A stretch of DNA of 64,000 nucleotides, from the NCBI RefSeq assembly GCF_004745805.1, contig NZ_SRLQ01000002.1:372001-436000 (forward strand), in the 5' to 3' direction. The notes below the pieces were generated by a model. The model did not search any database. It was not told the origin of the DNA and worked only from the letters and a program-made list of their open reading frames with translations. Positions 17,720 to 26,395 of this stretch are shown piece after piece. This DNA comes from Mycolicibacterium sp. CH28 (GTDB lineage Bacteria; Actinomycetota; Actinomycetes; Mycobacteriales; Mycobacteriaceae). A program made the position numbers and the translations under genes. The number at the start of each line of letters is the position of its first letter. Position 1 is the stretch's first letter.

Positions 17720-18475
17720 ATGGCTGCAACCGTCGACATCAGACGTGCCGCCGACCGCGCCGCGACGAAGATCGACTGGCTGGATTCCAAGCATTCGTTC
17801 TCGTTCGGCCACCACTACGACCCGGTGAACACCCACCATGGCCTGCTGCTGGTCAACAACGACGACATCGTCAAGCCCGGCACCGGGTTTGACACCCACC
17901 CGCACCGCGATATGGAGATCGTCACCTGGGTGCTACAGGGCTCGCTCGTGCATCAGGACTCGACCGGCCACTCCGGGGTGATCTACCCCGGCCTGGCCCA
18001 ACGGATGTCGGCCGGTCGCGGCATCCTGCACTCGGAGAAGAACGACTCGTGGCGGCTCACCGGTAACGAAACACACAGCGAACCGGTGCATTTCGTCCAG
18101 ATGTGGGTCGTCCCGGACGAATCCGGCATCAACCCTGGATACCAGCAGCTCGAGATCGACGACGAGTTGCTGCGCGGCGGGCTGGTGACCATCGCCTCCG
18201 GCATGCCCGAACACCAGAACCAGACGGCGATCGCGATCCGCAACCGGTACGCGGCGCTACACGGCGCCCGACTGCAGCCCGGCGAGACGGTTCAGCTACC
18301 CGAGGCGCCCTACCTGCATCTGTTCGTGCCCCGCGGCGCGGTAACCCTGGAGGGCGCAGGCGAACTGGGTTCGGGCGACGCGGTCCGGTTCACCGCCACC
18401 GGCGGGCAGCGGGTCACCGCCACCGAGCCGGCCGAGATCCTGGCCTGGGAGATGCACGCCGGGTTGGCGAGCTAG
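17720..18475 (+). CDS. Pirin family protein (Rv0181c-like)
   Basis: The 251-residue bicupin is of the pirin/YhaK type. The metal-binding motif is THPHRDMEIVTW with GILHSEKND later, giving the three His and one Glu of the pirin iron site. VQMWVVPDESGINPGYQQ is the conserved second-cupin linker. Pirins act as redox sensors or quercetin-type dioxygenases. The ATG at 17720 is preferred over the GTG at 17711 because GAGGGG then sits eight bases upstream. It is divergent from a MarR regulator and followed by a strong terminator hairpin. Confidence 0.88.
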   Translation: MAATVDIRRAADRAATKIDWLDSKHSFSFGHHYDPVNTHHGLLLVNNDDIVKPGTGFDTHPHRDMEIVTWVLQGSLVHQDSTGHSGVIYPGLAQRMSAGRGILHSEKNDSWRLTGNETHSEPVHFVQMWVVPDESGINPGYQQLEIDDELLRGGLVTIASGMPEHQNQTAIAIRNRYAALHGARLQPGETVQLPEAPYLHLFVPRGAVTLEGAGELGSGDAVRFTATGGQRVTATEPAEILAWEMHAGLAS

Positions 18476-18487
18476 GGGCGGCCGGCC

Positions 18488-18520
18488 CCGGCGGCGCGGT
18501 ATACCGACTCGCGCCGCCGG
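18488..18520. terminator. Bidirectional terminator hairpin
   Basis: CCGGCGGCGCG and CGCGCCGCCGG form a perfect 11-bp stem with an 11-base loop. It lies between the convergent pirin and small membrane-protein genes and probably serves both. Confidence 0.65.
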
Positions 18521-18532
18521 TCCGCCGACCGA

Positions 18533-18811
18533 TTAGTGGTGAACCCGGCTGCTCCGTCCGGTGATCGCGACGTAGATCCCGATCAGGATCACGGCGACGA
18601 CGACACCGACCAGGAACGGGATGATGGCGAACCCGCCATTGGAATTGGCGTACCCGACCTGGTAGGAGATCCACGAGCCGAGGAACGAGCCCACCACACC
18701 GAGCAGGATCGTCATGATGATGCCGATGTTCTGCTTACCCGGCATCACCAGCCGCGCCAGCGCCCCGACGATCAGTCCGACCACAATCGCTCCGACAATC
18801 GTTCCGATCAT
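18533..18811 (-). CDS. GlsB/YeaQ/YmgE family stress membrane protein
   Basis: The 92-residue, very hydrophobic protein has three predicted membrane segments and the family signature VGALARLVMPGKQNIG followed by LLGVVGSFLGSW. This transglycosylase-associated family is small, widespread and general-stress-linked, with no known activity. The ribosome binding site is unusually strong, AGGAGGAG right before the start. The gene is monocistronic, ending at the hairpin shared with the pirin gene. Confidence 0.85.
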   Translation of the reverse strand: MIGTIVGAIVVGLIVGALARLVMPGKQNIGIIMTILLGVVGSFLGSWISYQVGYANSNGGFAIIPFLVGVVVAVILIGIYVAITGRSSRVHH

Positions 18812-18988
18812 TGCTCCTCCTCATGTTCCGGCAGAGCCCCAGCGGGCTCCGCGCTGAGAAGGTGTTCCCCGGGAATCGCCCGAATAATCTCCCGCAACCT
18901 CCCGGCCGCCGCGATTGGTGCGCCAGCAAATACCGCCGAACCGTTGTGACGACCCAGCCGCCGAACCGTCACGGCCCTGTTACGAAAG

Positions 18989-19016
18989 TTGACAGCGATT
19001 CCTGTGTGGTTATTGT
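18989..19016 (+). promoter_or_regulatory. SigA-like promoter for the phosphodiester glycosidase gene
   Basis: TTGACA (18989-18994) and TATTGT (19011-19016) are separated by 16 bases, about 40 bp upstream of the GTG at 19056. Both boxes are near consensus. Confidence 0.5.
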
Positions 19017-19055
19017 GAATTGTGCCGAACAGCACCACGCGACGAAAGGGTCAGT

Positions 19056-20135
19056 GTGCCAACCCCAGCCGCGACGTTGCGCCGCGCCACCGTGCGCGCC
19101 GCGACGGTGCTCGTCACCCTGACGCTGGCGGCCAGCACGGGCATGCCGGTCGCGGCGGCTGACGGTCGCGAGCAACTCGCACAAGCTATCGCAACGACCC
19201 GTGGCAGCTATCTGGTCTACAACTTCGGAAACGGCTACCCCGCACCGATGCTCAACGCGGCCGGCAACTGGTACGAGATGACCAGCGGCGGCCATCTGAT
19301 GATCATCAAGGGCGCATCCAAGCGGCTGACACCGCGCCTGCTGGTCGATACGCACACCGGCTACCAGGCCCGGTGTGAACGCACGCCCGGTGCCCGCACC
19401 CGGGAGGGGCTGGTGCAGGCGTCGGAGACCTACAGCCCGCTGCAGGCCTGGCAGGTCCTCGGACAACCCACCATCTCCGTCAACGCCAACTTCTTCGACG
19501 TGCGCTCCCAACAGGCAGGGTCCTGGAAGACGACCGGCTGCAGCTCGCCGCTGGGCGCCTACGTCGACAACACCCAGGGACAGGGCCGGGCCAACGCCGC
19601 GGTGACCGGAACTCTCGCCTACGCCGGCAAGCAGGCGCTCTCCGGTGGCGACGAGGTGTGGACGGCCCTGTCGACGATGATCCTGCCGGTTGCCGGCGCC
19701 CCGTTCGTGGTGACACCCAAGGCACCCGACGACTACGACGCCGCCTCCCCCGTCATCCAAGGCCTGCTGGACAAGGGCGCCCGGTTCGTCGCCGTCAGCG
19801 GGCTCAAGCTGCTGGCGCCGGGGGATACCGGGCAGATGAACGACCCCGGTCCGAGTGCGGCCCGCACGGCGTTGGCCTACGCCAGGGACAAGGATGAGAT
19901 GTACGTCTTCCAGGGCGGCAGCTACACCCCGGACCAGATCCAGGATCTCTTCCGCGGGCTGGGCAGTGACACCGCGCTCCTGCTCGACGGCGGCGGCTCC
20001 TCGGCGATCGTGCTCCGCCGCGACTCCGGCGGTATGTGGGCAGGCGCGGGGGTGCCGAAGGGCTCATGCGACACCGTGCAGGTGCTGTGCGACTCCCGGG
20101 AGCGCGCACTGCCGGCCTGGCTGGCCTTCAGCTGA
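19056..20135 (+). CDS. Exported phosphodiester glycosidase (NAGPA/DUF2233) family protein
   Basis: The 359-residue product has a signal peptide (basic ATLRRATVRAA, hydrophobic VLVTLTLAAS, likely cut after VAAA). The mature part is the NAGPA domain, related to the human uncovering enzyme that removes N-acetylglucosamine from a phosphodiester. Signatures are SVNANFFDV in the middle and LLLDGGGSSAIVL near the end. In bacteria the substrate may be wall or teichoic-like polymers, but this is not known. The GTG has AAAGGG five bases upstream, and a good SigA-like promoter is nearby. The gene stands alone. Confidence 0.85.
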   Translation: MPTPAATLRRATVRAATVLVTLTLAASTGMPVAAADGREQLAQAIATTRGSYLVYNFGNGYPAPMLNAAGNWYEMTSGGHLMIIKGASKRLTPRLLVDTHTGYQARCERTPGARTREGLVQASETYSPLQAWQVLGQPTISVNANFFDVRSQQAGSWKTTGCSSPLGAYVDNTQGQGRANAAVTGTLAYAGKQALSGGDEVWTALSTMILPVAGAPFVVTPKAPDDYDAASPVIQGLLDKGARFVAVSGLKLLAPGDTGQMNDPGPSAARTALAYARDKDEMYVFQGGSYTPDQIQDLFRGLGSDTALLLDGGGSSAIVLRRDSGGMWAGAGVPKGSCDTVQVLCDSRERALPAWLAFS

Positions 20136-20395
20136 AGTTCACACGTGTTGTGGCTCGTAGCCGCGGGTGACTGCCACCTTCTCGGCTGATGCCGCAGAAC
20201 GCGGGCCAGTGGCCGGATCCACCACCGACGCTGGTGCGCCAGTCGATCTCGCTCGAAGGCAGCATCTGGATGTCGATCATGTTCGCCGGCGTAGACCGCG
20301 CGATCAAAACCGTGGACGCCAAACGACATAACGACATAGTCGAGGCCGTCGAGGCCGGGGATTGAGACACGGCCGCCGCCACCGTTCAGGAACAT
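20128..20395 (-). pseudogene. Possible decayed ORF with one frame change
   Basis: The 315-bp stretch 20136-20450 has no intact gene. On the minus strand one frame reads well from 20395 (MFLNGGGGRVSIPGLDGLDY, then VVMSFGVHGFDRAVYAG). Coding-like third-position G/C then moves to the neighbouring frame near 20286 (ANMIDIQMLPSSEIDWRTSV, then GGGSGHWPAFCGISREGGS) and runs to a stop at 20128. Together they would make about 90 residues of an unrecognised protein broken by a frameshift. This rests on codon pattern only. The rest of the gap, 20396-20450, shows nothing. Confidence 0.3.
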
Positions 20396-20450
20396 GCGTC
20401 GGGCGCGGTGGCGACGTTGGTCGGTTCCGCGTAGGAGGGTGCAAACCCCC

Positions 20451-21275
20451 TCAGGGCTGGCCGAGCACCCGGCGCAGAACCGCGTCGCGCACGCGGGTGG
20501 GGAGCTTGGTCATCACCGTCATCTGGATCGTGGTGGCCAACCCGACCGGGTAACGCGCCTTGGCACGCCGAGCGGTCAGCGCCTCATGCACCACCTTGGC
20601 CACCTTCTCCGGATCCACGGCCAGTCGCTGCTGCACCGCAATCGACTTGCGCATGCCCGCAACATGATTGGTGTAGAGGATGCGGTGTGACGGCGTCATT
20701 GCGGCTTCCATGTCGGCGACGGCCTGGTCGGCTGTACGCCACAGGTCGGTGTCGGTCTGGGCGGGCTCGACCACGCTGACCGCGATCTGCCATGGGCGAA
20801 GCTCGACCCGCAGCGCGTCGGCGGCAGCCTCGAGCGCAAACTTCGAGGCGCTGTACGCGCCCATCATCGGCGCCGACAGCTTGCCATTAACACTGGAAAT
20901 AAACACGATTCGCCCCTTTGCCTCACGCAGCAACGGCAGTACCGCACGCGTGACGGCGAGCTGGCCGACGACGTTGACCTCCAATTGCCGCCGAATGTCC
21001 TCGGCGGTCAACGCTTCCAGCGGGCCGCTGACCGCGATTCCGGCATTGTTCACCACCGCATCGAGCCGTGCGGGTAGGACCTCGGGTAGCGCGCTGACCT
21101 GAGCATCGTCGGTGACGTCGAGCCTGACCGCACTGACCCGCGGCAGTGCCGACAATGCTTCGGCATCGGCGGCATTGCGCACACCGCCGATGACATCCCA
21201 GCCGGCGGCGGCCAGATTGGTGACGATTGACTTGCCGATTCCGCGGGCTGCGCCGGTGACCAGGACGATGGGCAT
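20451..21275 (-). CDS. Short-chain dehydrogenase/reductase
   Basis: The 274-residue classical SDR has the cofactor motif TGAARGIG at the N-terminus, NNAG at about residue 80, catalytic Ser in FISSVNG and YSASK as the Tyr-Lys pair. After the core comes a C-terminal extension (SIAVQQRLAVDPEKVAKVVHE) seen in the retinol-dehydrogenase-like group that acts on lipid or steroid alcohols. The ATG at 21275 follows TACAGT by seven bases, so the message is probably leaderless. It is followed by the possible decayed ORF. Confidence 0.85.
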   Translation of the reverse strand: MPIVLVTGAARGIGKSIVTNLAAAGWDVIGGVRNAADAEALSALPRVSAVRLDVTDDAQVSALPEVLPARLDAVVNNAGIAVSGPLEALTAEDIRRQLEVNVVGQLAVTRAVLPLLREAKGRIVFISSVNGKLSAPMMGAYSASKFALEAAADALRVELRPWQIAVSVVEPAQTDTDLWRTADQAVADMEAAMTPSHRILYTNHVAGMRKSIAVQQRLAVDPEKVAKVVHEALTARRAKARYPVGLATTIQMTVMTKLPTRVRDAVLRRVLGQP

Positions 21276-21282
21276 AGCCCCA

Positions 21283-21288
21283 ACTGTA
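21283..21288 (-). promoter_or_regulatory. Leaderless -10 element (TACAGT) for the SDR gene
   Basis: TACAGT ends seven bases before the ATG at 21275. It also lies in the 14-bp gap after the stop of the upstream DUF1275 gene. Confidence 0.45.
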
Positions 21289-21289
21289 G

Positions 21290-21973
21290 TTAACCTGGGG
21301 GTGGTTTCGGGCCGAACAAGAAGACGGCCAGGCTGGCCGCCACCACGATCGCAGCCAAGCCGATCACCGGTGCCACCATCCAGCGCGACATCGTCGCGCC
21401 GACCGTTGCACCGGCGCACATCGTGAGAACGACGGTGTAGCGCAGCTTTTCGCGTTCGCCGCTGCCGCCCGCCAGCCGGCTGTCCACGCCGATCCCCACG
21501 ATGGTGGAGGTCAGCACCGTCGTGCTCAATTCCTGAACGCCGAATTGGCGGGCCGCGGCGTTCTGCGCCCCGAATGTCACTGCGAGGCCGGCGATCAGGA
21601 TCAGCTTGCTGTCGTCGTGATAGTTCACCACCCCGGTGCCCGCGAGCACGGCCAGCACCACCAGCAGGACGATCTCAGTGCCCAGCGCCGCGGTGAGCCA
21701 CAGCCGGACTTCGTAGTCGAGATGACGGGCGAACCGGCCGCCCAGCACTGTCCCCACCAGGAAGCTGACGAAGGCGATCACCGCCGCCATCATGTCGACC
21801 CCGGAGTGCGGAACGAACCAGAAGCCCAGGAAGATCACGTTGCCGGTCATGTTCGCGACGAACACGTGGCCGAGCACCAGCACGCTGATCGCATCCACCA
21901 GGCCGGTGGCGAACGTCAGCAGCAGCAGCGCGACGACGGTGAGTCGTTCCGACACGGGCGAAGCGACGGCCAT
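21290..21973 (-). CDS. DUF1275 (YoaK-like) membrane protein
   Basis: The 227-residue protein has about six predicted membrane helices and the DUF1275 signatures GLVDAISVLVLGHVFVANMT and GAQNAAARQFGVQELSTTVL. The family is widespread and uncharacterised; transport has been suggested only by topology. The ATG at 21973 is chosen because it puts the first helix near the N-terminus and has GATACT six bases before it. It ends 14 bp before the SDR start. It separates the SDR from the mce1 locus. Confidence 0.85.
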   Translation of the reverse strand: MAVASPVSERLTVVALLLLTFATGLVDAISVLVLGHVFVANMTGNVIFLGFWFVPHSGVDMMAAVIAFVSFLVGTVLGGRFARHLDYEVRLWLTAALGTEIVLLVVLAVLAGTGVVNYHDDSKLILIAGLAVTFGAQNAAARQFGVQELSTTVLTSTIVGIGVDSRLAGGSGEREKLRYTVVLTMCAGATVGATMSRWMVAPVIGLAAIVVAASLAVFLFGPKPPPG

Positions 21974-21999
21974 GGGCTCAGTATCGCCAATCGCCGCGG

Positions 22000-22671
22000 T
22001 CAGATCTGCGGGGTGAGGTCCAACGACGTCACCGTGGTCATCTTGGTGACCAACCACCGGGCGCCGGCCTGCTTCAACTGCAGCCGGTAGGACAGGTACC
22101 GCATGGCGGGGATGTTCTTGCTCAGCGGGCTGGTGGAGGTGGTGTTGGTGTAGACGATCGCGCTGGCTTCCGAGGCGTTGAGCGATTCGACCGCGGCGCC
22201 AACCACTTCGGTGGTGTTGGTGACTTTGGCCTGCTTGTTGGCGGGCACGATCGCGTCGACGTATTTACGGTATTGCTCCTGGAAGTCACCCGAGAGGTAC
22301 TTGGCCGACCGGTCGGGCAGCGCTTCCATATTGTCGGGGGTGTAGGTCCACAGTGTCGTGATCGCTTCGGCCGCGGTCGTGGCGATGTCGAGCTTGGTGT
22401 CGACGGTCGCCCGGTCCATCAGATAGGGCGCGAGCGTGGCCCCGGCGAACGCACCCGCTCCGACGAACAGCGCCGCCGAGGTCCCCAGCGCCACCGCTGT
22501 CTTGTTGCGGCTGAGCCAGTTTCGCTGCGGCGCTGGTTCGGTCCCGGCCTCAGCCTCGGTCTCGGCAGGTTCGGTCTCGGCAGCGTCGGTTTCCACGGCA
22601 TCGTCGGCAGGCGCCTCGTCGCCAGGCGTGACGTCGGTCAGATCACCTGCAGAAGGTTGCTGATCTTCCAC
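22000..22671 (-). CDS. Mce-associated membrane protein (Rv0178-like)
   Basis: The 223-residue protein has an acidic N-terminal tail of about 50 residues (repeated Glu/Ala/Thr), then one membrane helix (VALGTSAALFVGAGAFAGA), then an external domain with YLSGDFQEQYRKYVDAI and ASAIVYTNTTSTS. These are features of the Mce-associated (MAS) family. It is last in the mce1 operon. Its start overlaps the previous gene by 34 bases. MAS proteins are thought to stabilise Mce complexes or help substrate transfer across the periplasm. Confidence 0.88.
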   Translation of the reverse strand: MEDQQPSAGDLTDVTPGDEAPADDAVETDAAETEPAETEAEAGTEPAPQRNWLSRNKTAVALGTSAALFVGAGAFAGATLAPYLMDRATVDTKLDIATTAAEAITTLWTYTPDNMEALPDRSAKYLSGDFQEQYRKYVDAIVPANKQAKVTNTTEVVGAAVESLNASEASAIVYTNTTSTSPLSKNIPAMRYLSYRLQLKQAGARWLVTKMTTVTSLDLTPQI

Positions 22672-23195
22672 TGCTCTCCTGCACCTCCTTCCTTACTGGC
22701 GGTTACCACCCAACGGCTGCCGCTCTCGACGACTTTGCCGTCGGGCATGGTGGTCTTGGTCGTGGCAGCGACGACGACATCGGCACTGCCGTCGGAGTTC
22801 CAGCGCTCGATCCCGAGATCCTGCACGGTCCCCCTCGTCGGCTCGGCCCGCGCCACCTGGATGACGACCTCGTTCATCCGCTCCTGGTACAGCTTGGCGA
22901 ACTGCCCGGTGCCCTGCGCCAGCACCTTGTTGGCGTAGTCGTTGGCATGGAACGGGTCGATCGAGGTGTACTGGGTGACGAATCCGCGCACTGAGCTCAG
23001 CACCGCCACATTCCGCACGGCATCGCGGCGCTGGGTTTCGCGTTTGATCAACAACAACGTGCTGACGGTGAGCGCGGCGATCACCGCGACCGCGGCCAGC
23101 CCGGCCACCAGCGGCAGCACCCACCGGCGTGGTCGCGGGTCGGGCAGCCGGAACAGCTCCGCGCTGCCCGGCTCGATCCTGCGGCGCGGACTCAT
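22638..23195 (-). CDS. Mce-associated membrane protein (Rv0177-like)
   Basis: The 185-residue protein has a short basic cytoplasmic N-terminus (MSPRRRIEPG), one membrane helix (VLPLVAGLAAVAVIAALTV) and an external MAS domain (NVAVLSSVRGFVTQYTSIDP and RWNSDGSADVVVAATTKT). The ATG overlaps the RDD gene stop by four bases (ATGA), so translation is coupled. Size and order match Rv0177. Confidence 0.88.
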   Translation of the reverse strand: MSPRRRIEPGSAELFRLPDPRPRRWVLPLVAGLAAVAVIAALTVSTLLLIKRETQRRDAVRNVAVLSSVRGFVTQYTSIDPFHANDYANKVLAQGTGQFAKLYQERMNEVVIQVARAEPTRGTVQDLGIERWNSDGSADVVVAATTKTTMPDGKVVESGSRWVVTASKEGGAGEQWKISNLLQVI

Positions 23196-24175
23196 TTCGC
23201 CTGCCCGGCCGGGTTGGGTTTGGCCAACACCGACAGGCTGGCCACCTGCCACTGACCGGCCGGCGACTTCTCGAACTCGACCCGCACCGTCGCGGTGATC
23301 AGGCGCTGCTTCGGGGCTTCGCCGCGCTGGCCCTGCATCAGCAGCAGCATCGCGGCCCGATCCCGGGTGTTGGTCAGCACGGCGCTGTTCGTCACCCAGT
23401 AGTCGTTGTCGACGGGACCGGCCTTGCGGACCGCCTCCTGCTGCGCCACCAGCTGCGGGAGGTAGCCGGCGGTAACCAGCCCACGGGCCCGCGCGAAGTC
23501 GGCATCGATGGAGGGCACGTCGTAACTGAGCATCTGCGCAACGATCTTGGGCCCCTGCACCGCCAGCTGCTGCTGCGCCTGCTCGACCGCGAGCGCGGGC
23601 CGATACACCGCGAGGTAGCCGAGCCCGGTCACCGCCACCCCCAGCAACGCCGTCACCGAGATCACCACGCCGGCCAGCCGCCGCCGGTTGCGTCGATCCC
23701 CCTCGACCCGGTGCACTTCGGTACGGGCCAGCAGGTCGGCGAACGTGCGACCGCGCTTGTCCCACAACGGCCAGAGCCACCCCAGCATCAGCGCGGCGGT
23801 GTCGAGCAGGTGCGCCAGGTCGCGCGCCAGCAGACGCCACGGGCCCACCGGTGCGCCGTCCCGTGCGACGACGGCGATACCGGCCGCCGACCTGCCCAGC
23901 GTCCATCCGGTGATCGACGGCAGCACCAGCCGGTTGAGGGCCATCGTCAGGAACACCGCGCCGGCCAGGGCAATCGCCGTCCACCGCAGCCACCCGAGGC
24001 CCGATATCGACGCCGACTGCGCCACCAGCAAGCAGGTGATCACCACGCCGGTGCCGAGGAGCACGTCGATGCAGAACGCGCTGGCCCGCGCCGACCAGCT
24101 CGCCGGCACCGCGTCGACACCCTGTACGACGGCCGTGGTGGTCTCTGCTTCGGTGTGGTCGACCGCCACCGTCAC
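23192..24175 (-). CDS. RDD-domain Mce-associated membrane protein (Rv0176-like)
   Basis: The 327-residue protein has an N-terminal RDD domain with about three membrane helices (ASAFCIDVLLGTGVVITC, ALNRLVLPSITGWTLGRSAA). It is followed by one more helix and a MAS-type external domain (YDVPSIDADFARARGLVTAGY, VTNSAVLTNTRDRAAMLLLM). Order in the operon matches Rv0176. Both ends overlap neighbours by four bases. It may anchor the other MAS proteins at the membrane. Confidence 0.88.
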   Translation of the reverse strand: MTVAVDHTEAETTTAVVQGVDAVPASWSARASAFCIDVLLGTGVVITCLLVAQSASISGLGWLRWTAIALAGAVFLTMALNRLVLPSITGWTLGRSAAGIAVVARDGAPVGPWRLLARDLAHLLDTAALMLGWLWPLWDKRGRTFADLLARTEVHRVEGDRRNRRRLAGVVISVTALLGVAVTGLGYLAVYRPALAVEQAQQQLAVQGPKIVAQMLSYDVPSIDADFARARGLVTAGYLPQLVAQQEAVRKAGPVDNDYWVTNSAVLTNTRDRAAMLLLMQGQRGEAPKQRLITATVRVEFEKSPAGQWQVASLSVLAKPNPAGQAK

Positions 24176-24861
24176 TTGCTCACCTGGTCGAGTCTGGCGA
24201 TCTTGTACGTGCCGCCGTCCGGCGCCATCCGCACCCGCAGCCGGTAGCCCTGCTCCTGGTCCCGGGATTGGGTGTTGGACACCTTCACCCGCACCGCCAC
24301 CAGGACGTCCATCGAGCCGTCATCGTTGTGGCGTTCGATCGCCGCGCGCATGTTGGATACCTGTACCTGCACCTTCGCCGCCTGGTAGGCGTCGACCAGC
24401 AGGCCGCTGTACAGGGCCGCCTGTGCGCCGAAATCTCCTGTCGCACAATCGATGATCTTCTGCTGACTGGCCGCCATCGCATCGGCGTTGGGAGCCTGGG
24501 TGGCCGCGACACAGTCCTTGGCCGCGGCCAGAGCTGCGGTCTCCGCCCGCGACTCGGCTTCGCTCTTCTGGTGGGAGCGCAGCGCCAGGACGCCGCCCGT
24601 GGCGATCGCCAGGCTGGCGATCAACAACACGACAGCCACCCCGATCAGGCGGCGACCGCTCAGCCGTGAGCCGCGCGGAAGCTGCCCGTCGGGTGAATCG
24701 GTCTGCTCGACCGGTGTCGCGTCGGCGACGGCATCGGTGCGTTCGGCATCGGCATCGTCGTCGAGCGGCCCTTGATTCGCCGTCTCCTGCGCCGTACTGC
24801 GTTCGGCGTCGTCGTCGAGCGGGGTGGGGTTCAGCCGGCCGGAGCCAGCATCTCCTTCCAT
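24172..24861 (-). CDS. Mce-associated membrane protein (Rv0175-like)
   Basis: The 229-residue protein has an acidic N-terminal tail with twice-repeated PLDDDA, a basic RGSRLSGRR, one membrane helix (LIGVAVVLLIASLAIATGGV), and an external MAS domain with two Cys (KDCVAATQ and IIDCATGDF) that may form a disulfide. Its start overlaps the end of mce1F by 31 bases. It matches Rv0175 in order. Confidence 0.88.
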   Translation of the reverse strand: MEGDAGSGRLNPTPLDDDAERSTAQETANQGPLDDDADAERTDAVADATPVEQTDSPDGQLPRGSRLSGRRLIGVAVVLLIASLAIATGGVLALRSHQKSEAESRAETAALAAAKDCVAATQAPNADAMAASQQKIIDCATGDFGAQAALYSGLLVDAYQAAKVQVQVSNMRAAIERHNDDGSMDVLVAVRVKVSNTQSRDQEQGYRLRVRMAPDGGTYKIARLDQVSK

Positions 24862-26381
24862 CCGTCGTCTCCTGTACTGCTCGAGTTGCTGACGTTGTAT
24901 TTCACCCCGTCAGGACCGACGACCTGGCCGCTCGACGGGTTGTACACGGCCGTGTTGCTTGCTGCCGGAGTGTACGTGCACGGATTGGGTTGCTGTCCGT
25001 TGCACTGCACGCTCCCGGTGCCCGGCGCACTGAGGTCATCACTGGTCGGCGGGGTGGGTCCCGGCAGCAGGTTCGCCGGCAACGGGTTCATCCCGTTGTT
25101 GATCGTCGGTGCCGGTATCACGGTACCGGGGTTCACCGGCTGGTCGCATCGAGCGCCGGGCGCGGGGCAGTTCAACACCTGGTTGGGATCGCCGTACCAG
25201 GGGTTGTTGCCCAGCGGTGTGTACGGCTCGGTGCTGCGGCATTCCGCCGGGGTCGCGGCCCGTTTACCGGGAACGTCGACGCAGGGGAAGTTCCGCGCGC
25301 CACGGACCACGTTGGCCGGGGTGTCCTTCGGGATCTTGCAGTACAGGCCGTTCTCCACCGGCATCTGCCGGGTGTCGGCGGGTGCGCGCCACTGGCTGGC
25401 CGGCAGGAAGCCCGTCAGGCACGGCGGCGGCTGGTTGATGGTCAACCCGAAGTCCAACGCCGCCTGCCCCGGGTAGGGAGCCGACACCGACTGGGCGACC
25501 GATGCCCCCTGCGGCAGCAGCACCAGGGACTGCTCGACGCCCTTGTTGTAGCGCTTGAGCATGTCCAGGATGATCTCCAGGTTCGCCAACGTCTGCGGCA
25601 ACGCCTCGCGCACATCGCTGAACACCGCCGTGACCGCGTCGGCGGTCGGTGCGGCCTGCCGCAATCCATCGCGCAGCGCCTGATCCTGCGCCGCGGTCTG
25701 CGCCGCGATGGTGTTCAGGTTCGCCGCCCACCGCTGGATGGCATCGCCGGAGTTGATCTGGCTGTCGACGATCGGCGCGGAGTTCGCGATGATGTCGTTG
25801 ACGTCGGCGATATTGGTCTTGAAGTCACCCACGATCGCCTGGGTGCCGTCGACCAGCCGCTGCAGTGAGGGCCCCAGTCCACCCACGGCCTGGGCCGTCT
25901 CGTTGAGCAGCACCGGGATCTTGTCGGCCGGCAATGCCGCAAGTCCCTTGTTCGCCGCGTCCAGGGCCGGGCCGATCTCCTCGGGCACCGTCGACTTGGT
26001 GATGGTCTGCCCGCTGCTGAAGTACTGCCCGGGATTTCCGTCGGACACTAGGTCCAGGTACTGCTCGCCGACAGCGGATACGGAGTGCACATTGGCGCTG
26101 GCATCGAGCGGGATCTTGTACTTGTCACTGATGCTCATGGTCGCCCGGACACCGGTCTCGGTCGGCTCCACCTCGGTGACCCGCCCGATCGTGACACCCC
26201 GGTAGGCGACGTTGGCCGTGCGGTACAGGCCGCCCGAGGACGGCAGGTCCGCCTTGAGCGTGTACTGCCCCACCCCGGCCAGCGTCGGAAGGCGCAGGAA
26301 GTACACGCCCAGCACCAGCAGGGCGATCACGGTCAGCACGCCGAAGACGACGAGTTGCGTCTTGATGAAACGCGTCAGCAT
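24831..26381 (-). CDS. mce1F: Mce family protein Mce1F
   Basis: The 516-residue product is the sixth Mce subunit of the Mce1 lipid importer. A single N-terminal helix (VVFGVLTVIALLVLGVYFL) precedes the MCE domain (about residues 35-120, with GLYRTANVAYRGVTIGRV). A long helical region that forms the needle channel follows, then a Pro/Asn-rich C-terminal tail with several Cys. Mce1A-F hetero-hexamers span the periplasm and pass fatty or mycolic acids to the YrbE permease. It is 14 bp from mce1E and overlaps the Rv0175-like gene. Confidence 0.93.
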   Translation of the reverse strand: MLTRFIKTQLVVFGVLTVIALLVLGVYFLRLPTLAGVGQYTLKADLPSSGGLYRTANVAYRGVTIGRVTEVEPTETGVRATMSISDKYKIPLDASANVHSVSAVGEQYLDLVSDGNPGQYFSSGQTITKSTVPEEIGPALDAANKGLAALPADKIPVLLNETAQAVGGLGPSLQRLVDGTQAIVGDFKTNIADVNDIIANSAPIVDSQINSGDAIQRWAANLNTIAAQTAAQDQALRDGLRQAAPTADAVTAVFSDVREALPQTLANLEIILDMLKRYNKGVEQSLVLLPQGASVAQSVSAPYPGQAALDFGLTINQPPPCLTGFLPASQWRAPADTRQMPVENGLYCKIPKDTPANVVRGARNFPCVDVPGKRAATPAECRSTEPYTPLGNNPWYGDPNQVLNCPAPGARCDQPVNPGTVIPAPTINNGMNPLPANLLPGPTPPTSDDLSAPGTGSVQCNGQQPNPCTYTPAASNTAVYNPSSGQVVGPDGVKYNVSNSSSTGDDGWKEMLAPAG

Positions 26382-26395
26382 CTACTCGTCACCCC

